Positions 43,666-51,163 of a stretch of 64,000 bases of DNA are shown in pieces. The notes below the pieces were generated by a model. The model had not been told where the DNA came from and searched no databases. It worked only from the letters and a program-made list of their open reading frames with translations. The translations under genes were made by a program, and so were the position numbers. Numbering within the stretch: the first letter of the stretch is position 1; every line of letters starts with the position of its first letter. Origin of the DNA: an uncultured Muribaculaceae bacterium (GTDB taxonomy: Bacteria > Bacteroidota > Bacteroidia > Bacteroidales > Muribaculaceae). Location of the stretch: positions 186,001 through 250,000 of the forward strand of contig CAJUKE010000001.1 of NCBI GenBank assembly GCA_910587075.1. The letters are read 5' to 3'.

Positions 43666-44514
43666 ATGAAATTCATTGGAGCACATGTATCTGTTGAAGG
43701 TGGCGTGAGCAACGCGCCGGTCAACGCGGCGAAGCTCGGGATGGGCGCGTTCGCGCTCTTTACCCGCAACCCGTCGAGATGGAAGGCAGCCGCCATTTCG
43801 GCCGCCGAAGCCGCGCGTTTCCGCGAGAACTGCGAGAAGTTAGGATTCTCTTCAGAAGTCATTTTACCCCACGATAGTTTCCTCATCAACCTCGGTGCTC
43901 CCGACCCGGAGAAGCTGCGCCTGAGCCGCGACGCGTTTCTCGACGAGATGCGCCGCTGCGAGCAACTGGGCCTGACGATGCTGAACTTCCACCCTGGTTC
44001 GCACCTCAACCAGATAGAAGAGGCCGACTGCCTGGCCCGCATAGCCGAGTCGGTCAACATCACCCTGGACCAGACCAGCGGTGTAACGGCCGTGATAGAG
44101 TCGACCGCCGGGCAGGGCTCGAACCTCGGATTCCGCTTCGAGCATCTCGCCGAGATAATCGACAGGATCGAGGATAAGGAACGCGTGGGCGTATGCGTCG
44201 ACACCTGCCACACTTTCGCCGCGGGTTACGACCTGAAATCAGAAGAGGGTTACGCCGCCGCTTGGGAGGAGTTCGACCGGGTGGTCGGCTTCCGCTATCT
44301 GCGCGGCATGCACCTCAACGACTCCAAGAAAGGGCTCGGGTCGAGGGTTGACCGCCACGCGCCTATCGGCACCGGCGAACTCGGCGGCGAATTTTTCGCC
44401 CGCCTTATGAAGGACCCGCGCTTCGACAACATCCCCCTGATTCTGGAGACACCCGATGAGGCCATATGGGGCGAGGAAATCGCCTGGCTGAAGGAACAGG
44501 CCGGACAGGCTTGA
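43666..44514 (+). CDS. nfo: Deoxyribonuclease IV (endonuclease IV)
   Basis: A 282-residue AP endonuclease of normal length. The TIM-barrel metal ligands are visible in order: [84 protein letters not shown] and LILETPDE. These are the His, Glu and Asp residues of the trinuclear zinc site. It cuts the DNA backbone 5' of abasic sites during base-excision repair, in the cytoplasm. It has its own promoter and is unrelated to the PUL upstream. Confidence 0.95.
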   Translation: MKFIGAHVSVEGGVSNAPVNAAKLGMGAFALFTRNPSRWKAAAISAAEAARFRENCEKLGFSSEVILPHDSFLINLGAPDPEKLRLSRDAFLDEMRRCEQLGLTMLNFHPGSHLNQIEEADCLARIAESVNITLDQTSGVTAVIESTAGQGSNLGFRFEHLAEIIDRIEDKERVGVCVDTCHTFAAGYDLKSEEGYAAAWEEFDRVVGFRYLRGMHLNDSKKGLGSRVDRHAPIGTGELGGEFFARLMKDPRFDNIPLILETPDEAIWGEEIAWLKEQAGQA

Positions 44515-44616
44515 CGCCGCAGCCTCCGCACACCACCGACACGCGGCCGCCGACCAACCCGGGCGCCGCCATCAATTCGCTTATTTTTTATCTGCTTACA
44601 TATCATATTCTTATCC

Positions 44617-46515
44617 ATGAAAACCAAACCTGATTTAAGTTTCTGGAAGCTGTGGAACCTGTCGTTCGGGTTCTTCGGCGTACAGATCGCTTACGCCCTG
44701 CAAAGCGCCAACGTGAGCCGCATTTTCGCGACCCTCGGCGCCGACCCGCACGACTTGAGCTATTTCTGGATTCTCCCGCCTCTGATGGGACTCGTAGTGC
44801 AGCCTCTCGTAGGCACAGCCTCCGATAAGACCTGGACCCGCATCGGGCGACGCCTCCCCTACCTCATCGTTGGAGCGGTGGTGGCTGTGCTGGTAATGTG
44901 CCTACTCCCCAACGCCGGGTCGTTCGGGCTGGCCGTATCATCGGCCATCCTCATCGGCCTGGTGGCGCTGATGCTGCTCGACACCTCTATAAATATGGCT
45001 ATGCAGCCGTTCAAGATGCTTGTGGGGGATATGGTCAACGAGAAACAGAAAGGACTCGCCTACTCCATTCAGAGTTTCCTCTGCAACGCCGGATCGATCG
45101 TAGGATATGTGTTCCCCTTCCTGCTAACCTGGATAGGGTTCAAAAACACCGCGGCTGCCGGGGTTATCCCCCAGACGGTGGTATTCTCGTTCTATTTCGG
45201 AGCCGCCATACTGCTTGGCTGCGTGCTCTACACACTCGCCAAGGTAAAGGAATGGCCTCCGCAACTCTACAAGGAGTACAACGGCGGCCCCGAAGAGTCG
45301 ACCGACGGCACGAAAGAGAAAACCAACCTCTTCAAGCTCCTCGTAAAGGCTCCGAAAACCTTCTGGACCGTCGGACTGGTACAGTTCTTCTGCTGGTTCG
45401 CGTTCCTGTTTATGTGGACCTACACCAACGGCACCATCGCCAAGAACGCGTTTGACTGCCCCGAGACCACCACAATCCAGGGCATCGCGCAGACCGACGC
45501 TGCCGGGAACACCGTCAACGATATTTCGGCCAAATACATCCTCGTCAACGGCAAGGACATCGTTGTTGACCACGGCAAAGCCACCGTGGCCGGCATCGAA
45601 ACCGCCGACGGACGTTTCATCCCCGCCTCGTCGGTAGCCATACTCCGCGACGACGTTGAGTCGGTTGAAATCAAGAGCGGCGGCATCGACATCTCGGTGC
45701 CCGCAAAAGGGATTGCCATCGCCACACCCGTGGTTACCGGCGATATGATCCACACCGTGGGTGGCGTCAGCCCCTACGCATTCGGAACAATGATCCCCAC
45801 CGACGGCAGCCCCCTACTCGTCAACGGTTCGGAAATAGTGAACACACCTGAGTTCAAGCTCATTGACTACCTTTCGCGTATGAGCGGCCCGACCACACTC
45901 ACCACAGCCGACATATGCACCCACGACCCCAAGACGGGTGAACTCGTGATCGACGGTGCCTCGGAGGTTGTGCTTGAGAATCCCGCTAACGCGTCGTTCC
46001 GCACATCAGTGGTGCTCAACACCGAGTCGGCCCAGTATAACGACGCGGGCAACTGGGTGGGCATCCTCTTCGCCGTGCAGGCCATCGGCTCCGTGCTCTG
46101 GGCCGTGGTGCTCCCGATGTTCCGCTCGCGCAAATTCTCCTACGCCCTGAGCCTCCTGCTCGGCGCCGCCGGCTTCATAAGTGCCGGACTGCTCCACGAC
46201 CAGTACCTGCTCTTCGTGTCGTTCTTCCTTATCGGATGCGCATGGGCCGCCATGCTCGCCTGGCCCTTCACGATACTCACCAACTCGCTCAAGGGGGGTA
46301 ATATCGGCGCTTACCTCGGGCTTTTCAACTGCTCGATATGCATCCCGCAGATCGTGGGCGCTCTTCTCGGTGGCTGGATTCTCAGCTTCTTCGGCGGAGC
46401 CGACACCCTCGCGCCTCAGCATATGATGATGATTATCGCGGGCATATCGCTCTGCCTCGGCGCCATAGCCGTGGCGTTCATCAAGGAACACCAGTCTGAA
46501 ACAACAAACGCCTGA
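44617..46515 (+). CDS. MFS glycoside transporter (SLC45/GPH type) with a large periplasmic insertion
   Basis: A 632-residue permease. The N-terminal part (FWKLWNLSFGFFGVQIAYAL, LMGLVVQPLVGTASDKTWTRIGRRLPYL) is typical of the sugar-transporting SLC45-like MFS family found beside Bacteroidetes glycoside genes. TM7 ends at MWTYTNGTIAKNAF (about residue 282). In relatives the next block, close to YNEAGNWVG, follows almost directly. Here it appears only at about residue 472 (YNDAGNWVGILFAVQAIGSV). The roughly 185 residues between are beta-rich, contain two related LVNG segments (KYILVNGKDIV, PLLVNGSEIV) and fall in the TM7-TM8 loop on the periplasmic side. It probably brings glucosides or maltose-like sugars into the cytoplasm, perhaps PUL products. 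The insertion is the remarkable feature. Confidence 0.88.
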   Translation: MKTKPDLSFWKLWNLSFGFFGVQIAYALQSANVSRIFATLGADPHDLSYFWILPPLMGLVVQPLVGTASDKTWTRIGRRLPYLIVGAVVAVLVMCLLPNAGSFGLAVSSAILIGLVALMLLDTSINMAMQPFKMLVGDMVNEKQKGLAYSIQSFLCNAGSIVGYVFPFLLTWIGFKNTAAAGVIPQTVVFSFYFGAAILLGCVLYTLAKVKEWPPQLYKEYNGGPEESTDGTKEKTNLFKLLVKAPKTFWTVGLVQFFCWFAFLFMWTYTNGTIAKNAFDCPETTTIQGIAQTDAAGNTVNDISAKYILVNGKDIVVDHGKATVAGIETADGRFIPASSVAILRDDVESVEIKSGGIDISVPAKGIAIATPVVTGDMIHTVGGVSPYAFGTMIPTDGSPLLVNGSEIVNTPEFKLIDYLSRMSGPTTLTTADICTHDPKTGELVIDGASEVVLENPANASFRTSVVLNTESAQYNDAGNWVGILFAVQAIGSVLWAVVLPMFRSRKFSYALSLLLGAAGFISAGLLHDQYLLFVSFFLIGCAWAAMLAWPFTILTNSLKGGNIGAYLGLFNCSICIPQIVGALLGGWILSFFGGADTLAPQHMMMIIAGISLCLGAIAVAFIKEHQSETTNA

Positions 46516-46520
46516 CCACT

Positions 46521-46868
46521 ATGAAGAAACTGTATATCGCGGCCACCGCGGCGCTCATGCTGAGCGCCTGCGGCGGCACAAAGGAATACGATGCCTATGT
46601 GGCAACCCTCGAAGCCCAACCTGCCATAATCGACACCCTGTCGTCGACCGCCTCCTACGGCGCTTACATCGACTCGCTGAAAGCTATCACGACGGCCTTC
46701 GAGGCTTCGGGCGTGAAGCTCGACGAGACCCAGCAGGCCGAAATAACCACACTCGGGATGAAAATATCCGAGGCGATGGACAAGCGCTACCGGGAACTTA
46801 CCGAGGCTAAAGCCGACACCGCGGCGACCTCGACCGAGCTTCCCGCGGCGCCCACCACGACCGAGTGA
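46521..46868 (+). CDS. Small lipoprotein
   Basis: A 115-residue lipoprotein with lipobox LSAC (Cys17). The mature part is mainly helical and acidic (EYDAYVATLEAQPAIIDTLS, AEITTLGMKISEAMDKRYRE), ending in a Thr/Ala/Pro-rich tail. No family is recognised. It starts 6 bp after the MFS gene, so it is probably co-transcribed with it and might sit near the transporter's periplasmic domain. Confidence 0.7.
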   Translation: MKKLYIAATAALMLSACGGTKEYDAYVATLEAQPAIIDTLSSTASYGAYIDSLKAITTAFEASGVKLDETQQAEITTLGMKISEAMDKRYRELTEAKADTAATSTELPAAPTTTE

Positions 46869-46933
46869 GGGGCTTTTTATCGCGTTTATTGACTAAAATT
46901 GACACGGGGTAGCCGATTTTTAAGGTTTTTTTG

Positions 46934-46941
46934 TAATTTTG
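46934..46941 (+). promoter_or_regulatory. -7 box of aroE
   Basis: TAATTTTG followed by C is an exact match to TAnnTTTG. It overlaps the start of the longest open frame (a TTG at 46939), so the real start is the ATG at 46966, 25 bases downstream of the box. Confidence 0.65.
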
Positions 46942-46965
46942 CCGTCAGCAAACCCAGCAGTGCGT

Positions 46966-47760
46966 ATGACACAACTTAACGAAAAAATCTATGGCCTGAT
47001 CGGCTACCCGCTCGTACACTCTTTTTCGAAGAACTACTTCAACAAAAAGTTTGAAGCGGAGCACATTAACGCGCAATACATCAACTTCGAGATTCCCGAT
47101 ATAGGCGACCTTACCGAACTGATTGCCGAGACCCCGAACCTGCGGGGACTGAACGTGACCATCCCCTATAAGGAGCAGGTACTCCCCTATCTCAACGATA
47201 TTGACCCCGCTGCCAAACGAATCGGAGCGGTAAACGTTATAAAGTTTGTGGAAGGGAAGAGTCCCAACGAGTTCAAGCTCATCGGCTACAACAGCGACTA
47301 TATCGGGTTCGGCGACTCGCTCAGACCGTTGCTAAAGCCATATATGAAGCGTGCTCTGATGCTCGGCACCGGGGGCGCGTCGAAGGCCGTGGCCGTCGCT
47401 CTGGAGGACCTCGGGATAACGCCGCAGCTGGTTTCGCGCACTAAAAAGCCGGGCGTGCTGACCTATGGCGAGCTCACCCCGGAGATTATGGCCGAGCATA
47501 AGATAATCGTGAACACGACACCGTTAGGTATGTACCCCCATATGGATTCATGCCCCGACATACCTTATGACTTGCTCGACGACTCATTCCTCTGCTACGA
47601 CCTGCTGTACAACCCCGACACGACTCTATTTATGAAGAAAGCCGCCGAACAGGGCGCCGAGGTAAAGAACGGGCTTGAGATGCTTCTTCTCCAGGCATTC
47701 GTGTCGTGGGAAATATGGAACTCGAAACGGCGCCGCTTCCTTTCCGACGATACCTTATAA
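46966..47760 (+). CDS. aroE: Shikimate dehydrogenase
   Basis: A 264-residue enzyme that reduces 3-dehydroshikimate to shikimate with NADPH in aromatic amino-acid synthesis. The shikimate-binding motif is YGLIGYPLVHSFSKNYFN. The catalytic lysine lies in NVTIPYKEQVLPYLNDID and the catalytic Asp in YNSDYIGFGDSL. The nucleotide-binding loop is ALMLGTGGASKAVAVALEDL. The end QAFVSWEIW is typical. I chose the ATG at 46966 over an upstream TTG because of the promoter. The gene is followed by a YeiH-type transporter, which has a GTG start 45 bp downstream. Confidence 0.95.
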   Translation: MTQLNEKIYGLIGYPLVHSFSKNYFNKKFEAEHINAQYINFEIPDIGDLTELIAETPNLRGLNVTIPYKEQVLPYLNDIDPAAKRIGAVNVIKFVEGKSPNEFKLIGYNSDYIGFGDSLRPLLKPYMKRALMLGTGGASKAVAVALEDLGITPQLVSRTKKPGVLTYGELTPEIMAEHKIIVNTTPLGMYPHMDSCPDIPYDLLDDSFLCYDLLYNPDTTLFMKKAAEQGAEVKNGLEMLLLQAFVSWEIWNSKRRRFLSDDTL

Positions 47761-47805
47761 TCAGATTGTCAACAAAATAACATAGTAGATTAAAAAAACG
47801 CAATC

Positions 47806-48786
47806 GTGAAGTTGAACAACAATCAACCCGCTGTCAACGGTTACGCGAAATGGGTGTACATACTCGCCGTCGTGATAATCGCTTTCCCGTTTGGCGCCAT
47901 CGGTGTCGGCGATTTCATATCGCCGGCCATCGCCCTCTTCGCCGGACTCGTATTCGCCTTCATATTCCCGATGCCGTTCCCGACATTCAACAAGAAGGCA
48001 TCCAAGTACCTGCTGCAAGCCTCTGTGGTTGGTCTCGGCTTCGGTATGAACCTCACCCAGGCCCTGAAAAGCGGTGCCGACGGTATGATGTTCACCGTCG
48101 TGTCCGTAATCGGCGTTATGGTGTTCGGTATCCTGCTCGGCTACTGGATGCACCTGCAGCGCAAAACCTCCTACCTCATCGCCTCCGGCACCGCGATATG
48201 CGGCGGTAGCGCCATCGCCGCCGTGGGCCCGGTGCTCAAGGCCGACGACCACGAGATGGCCGTTTCGCTCGGTGTGATTTTCATTCTCAACGCCATCGCC
48301 CTCTTCATATTCCCGCCCCTTGGCCACGCTTTCGATATGTCGCAGGCCCAGTTCGGCACCTGGGCGGCCATCGCCATCCACGACACCTCGTCGGTAGTCG
48401 GCGCCGGTGACGCATACGGACCCGAGGCGTGCCAGATCGCCACACTTATCAAGTGTACCCGCGCGCTGTGGATCATCCCCCTGGCGTTCGTCACCATGTT
48501 CATCTTCCGCGACAAGAGTTCCAAGAGCATCTCAATACCCTGGTTCATCTTCCTGTTCGTGATAGCCATGGTGATCAACACCTACTGCGGACTCCCCGAG
48601 GCGCTCTGCTCCGGCATCGTGTATGTGGCCAAGAAAGCACTCGTGGTGACCCTCTTCTTCATCGGTGCCGGACTGTCGCTCGCGATGATCAAAAAAGTAG
48701 GCGTGAAGCCTCTGCTGCTCGCCGTGCTTCTGTGGATTATCATCGGTGTGTCGTCGTTCTTCGTGGTGATGCACACCATCGACTGA
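47806..48786 (+). CDS. YeiH-family (UPF0324) membrane transporter, putative sulfate exporter
   Basis: A 326-residue polytopic membrane protein with about ten TM helices. The family blocks KYLLQASVVGLGFGMNLTQAL, SYLIASGTAICGGSAIAAVGPVL, GTWAAIAIHDTSSVVGAG and VVTLFFIGAGLSLAMIKKVG match the YeiH/UPF0324 family, often called putative sulfate exporters. No substrate is proven. The start is a GTG at 47806. The gene is followed 28 bp later by comEC. A hairpin inside the first codons of comEC could act as its terminator. Confidence 0.88.
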   Translation: MKLNNNQPAVNGYAKWVYILAVVIIAFPFGAIGVGDFISPAIALFAGLVFAFIFPMPFPTFNKKASKYLLQASVVGLGFGMNLTQALKSGADGMMFTVVSVIGVMVFGILLGYWMHLQRKTSYLIASGTAICGGSAIAAVGPVLKADDHEMAVSLGVIFILNAIALFIFPPLGHAFDMSQAQFGTWAAIAIHDTSSVVGAGDAYGPEACQIATLIKCTRALWIIPLAFVTMFIFRDKSSKSISIPWFIFLFVIAMVINTYCGLPEALCSGIVYVAKKALVVTLFFIGAGLSLAMIKKVGVKPLLLAVLLWIIIGVSSFFVVMHTID

Positions 48787-48814
48787 CGTCGTTTCAGCCC
48801 TATCAGGCCACGCG

Positions 48815-50806
48815 ATGAACAGCGGACTCCGCTCCACCCCGCTCCTATACCCCGCCGCGGTTTTCGCGGCGGGTATTGTTTTATCCGTCACCGCGGCTCC
48901 GGCCCAATGGTACGCGGTGGCCGGACTCCTCGCCGCGGGAATCGCACTGCTCGCCGTCGGCCGAAGCTACGCCGCGGCGCTCTTCCTTACCGCGGCCATC
49001 GGCTGCACGTCCATGGGGCTGTATCTAAGACCGGCGTCTGACCTATCGGGGCTGACGCCCCTGACCGAGGTTGAAGCCATCGTGGCTGAGGCCCGCGAAA
49101 GCGACAGCGGGAGCCGCCTGGTGATCGAGACCCTCGCCCCCGCGCGATTCAAGGCGATTGCCTATATCAAATCGGGCGAGGCGCTGTTCCACCCCGGCGA
49201 CAGAATCCGCCTCAAGGGCCTTTGGCGCTCACCGTTCGCGCCACCGGAGGTACCATATGAATTTTCAATGGCGCCGTACTGCTTCAGAAACAACATAGGG
49301 GCGATTTGCGACGCTGACCGCTTCGAGATACTCGCCGAGGGCCGCGCCAAACAGGGGGCTGCCGAGCGCGCCCGCGAGAGGATTTCACGCGTCATAAGGG
49401 GGTCTGGGGTGAACAATGGCACCGCCGATATGCTCGACGGCATACTCCTTGGGGAAGCGTCATATATCGACGCGGATACCCGCGGGCGGTTTGCCGACGC
49501 CGGACTCGCCCATATGCTCGCCATAAGCGGCACGCATCTCGCCGTAATAGCTACCTTCCTCTCGCTGGTATTCTTTCCCCTCCGCCTCGGAGGTGCCCGC
49601 CGATGGGCAATGGTGGCCACGTTGGCCGCTACCTGGGGATATGTGGCGCTCACGGGTGCCCCGGCCTCCGTTGTAAGGGCGGCGGTAATGGCGAGCTTCG
49701 TGATCGCCGGGCGCACGCTTAAACTCCCCACCTCCGGGTTCAACTCCCTGTGCGGCGCCGCGATAGCCATAATGTTGTTCTCCCCGATGTCGCTTTACTC
49801 GCCCGGATTCCAAATGTCGTTTCTCGCCGTAGCGGGAATATTGGCCTTTGCCGACAAGGGAGCGCCCCGACGCTCGAAATACGCCGTGGTGAGAGTGGTC
49901 GGCTCCTGGGTCGCGGTGTGCGTTTCGGCTGTAGCGGCCACGGCCGGAGTAAGCTCCTGGCTGTTCCACAAGTTCCCGCTGGCGTTCCTAATAGCCAATA
50001 TCCCGGCAGCGGTACTGCTCCCGGCGCTAATGGGATGCGGTATACTGCTGATACTGCTCGGGATGGCCGGACTCGGCACAGGATGGCTGGCGCACGCGGC
50101 CGATTGGATCTGCGGCGCGCTCGACACCATCGCCCGGTTCACTAACACCCTCGATTGGAACGCGCTCGACGGACTTTGGTTCCCGGCTTGGACACTTATG
50201 TTTTACTACGGCGCTCTCGCGCTGCTGTACGTCGCCCTGGAGCGACGTAAATCAATCTACGGGGTGTCGGCGACTATCGCGATGGCAACCTTTCTCGCGC
50301 TATGCTCATTGTGCGCGCCGCGACCGAGAGACGAAGAGTATTACAGGCTGTCGGACCCATTCTGCACAGCGTGGGTGATTTTCGACAATGACAACGCATG
50401 GCTACTCACCGACGCTCCCGAGCGGCACCATCAGTCGCTGCTCAACCGCGTCGGGTGGCGATTAAGGGAACCGCTCGCCATCAGAGGGATTGACTCGCTG
50501 AGGATAGCGCCCGACACATTGGCCACGCCGTTTTTCATCCGCGAAGGGAACAGGGCGTCAGTATCGTCGACCACCATACTCTTCATCGACCGCCCCGCCG
50601 ACGTTAAAACGCTCAGAATCAAACCCACCTACGCCGTTGTCGGAGGCCATTACCGCCACGACATAGAACGCGTGGTCGAAGTGTTGCGGCCCGACACGAT
50701 AATTCTATCGCCGAGCCTCGACTTCGCCATAGAGGAGAAATTCGCCGCCCGGCTCGACTCTATGGGCACCCCCTACACGAGGTCGGTGTACAGGTACTGG
50801 AAGTAA
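48815..50806 (+). CDS. ComEC/Rec2 family membrane protein
   Basis: A 663-residue polytopic protein. The N-terminal TM pair and DUF4131-like beta domain (about 60-190) include the fold EAIVAEARESDSGSRLVIET. The competence membrane domain (about 220-490) has the family motif AGLAHMLAISGTHLAVIATF and ALTGAPASVVRAAVMASF. The C-terminal part is short and lacks the HxHxDH metallo-beta-lactamase motif seen in Firmicute ComEC, which seems usual for Bacteroidetes. It forms the channel for single-stranded DNA across the inner membrane in competent bacteria. Whether this organism is competent is unknown. Its last 34 bases overlap the 3' end of folK on the other strand. Confidence 0.87.
   Translation: MNSGLRSTPLLYPAAVFAAGIVLSVTAAPAQWYAVAGLLAAGIALLAVGRSYAAALFLTAAIGCTSMGLYLRPASDLSGLTPLTEVEAIVAEARESDSGSRLVIETLAPARFKAIAYIKSGEALFHPGDRIRLKGLWRSPFAPPEVPYEFSMAPYCFRNNIGAICDADRFEILAEGRAKQGAAERARERISRVIRGSGVNNGTADMLDGILLGEASYIDADTRGRFADAGLAHMLAISGTHLAVIATFLSLVFFPLRLGGARRWAMVATLAATWGYVALTGAPASVVRAAVMASFVIAGRTLKLPTSGFNSLCGAAIAIMLFSPMSLYSPGFQMSFLAVAGILAFADKGAPRRSKYAVVRVVGSWVAVCVSAVAATAGVSSWLFHKFPLAFLIANIPAAVLLPALMGCGILLILLGMAGLGTGWLAHAADWICGALDTIARFTNTLDWNALDGLWFPAWTLMFYYGALALLYVALERRKSIYGVSATIAMATFLALCSLCAPRPRDEEYYRLSDPFCTAWVIFDNDNAWLLTDAPERHHQSLLNRVGWRLREPLAIRGIDSLRIAPDTLATPFFIREGNRASVSSTTILFIDRPADVKTLRIKPTYAVVGGHYRHDIERVVEVLRPDTIILSPSLDFAIEEKFAARLDSMGTPYTRSVYRYWK
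48851..48885 (+). terminator. Terminator-like hairpin inside the 5' end of comEC
   Basis: CCCGCCGCG and CGCGGCGGG form a perfect 9-bp GC stem around GTTTT. A T-rich tail (TATTGTTTTA) follows. It lies 36 bases into comEC, 65 bases after the yeiH-like stop codon. The comEC start cannot be moved past it without losing the first TM helix. Confidence 0.5.
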
Positions 50807-51153
50807 GGGGCTTCGTATGTGCCCTTACGGATAATTTCCCCGTCGAAAATTACAATGTCGAGGTCGATAGCCACCACACCCGCGGAATCAGCCCGCCCGT
50901 GCTCTCGCTCATACTCCTTAAGAGCCGCGTTAAGCGCCCAGTAGTCGGGGCAATCGCACCACCCGGCGCAGAGCCGGTTGGCGTATCTCGAATCGGTATG
51001 GCCGCTGGTGTCGGGGGAGTCCATCGAGCGGGAAAAACGACAATCCGCAAGAATTGACTCCAGCTGCGAGCACGCCTCGTTGATACGGCGTTCCCGGTCG
51101 GGAGCGTTACTCCCGACACACACAACCACCGAATGCCGCGCGCCGCACTCCAT
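50773..51153 (-). CDS. folK: 2-amino-4-hydroxy-6-hydroxymethyldihydropteridine diphosphokinase (short form)
   Basis: A 126-residue HPPK-like enzyme from MECGARHSVVV (ATG 51151-51153). The frame is open to 51228 but that would overlap tex. The substrate and ATP motifs are reduced but visible: VVVCVGSN at the N-terminus and VVAIDLDIVIFDGEII, with the two Mg-binding Asp, near the C-terminus. The usual RRPxWGPR loop is missing. This short form is, as far as I recall, normal for Bacteroidetes. The enzyme pyrophosphorylates hydroxymethyl-dihydropterin in folate synthesis. It starts 10 bp after tex, so the two are co-transcribed. Its 3' end overlaps comEC by 34 bases. Confidence 0.82.
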   Translation of the reverse strand: MECGARHSVVVCVGSNAPDRERRINEACSQLESILADCRFSRSMDSPDTSGHTDSRYANRLCAGWCDCPDYWALNAALKEYEREHGRADSAGVVAIDLDIVIFDGEIIRKGTYEAPYFQYLYTDLV

Positions 51154-51163
51154 AACCCGCAAG

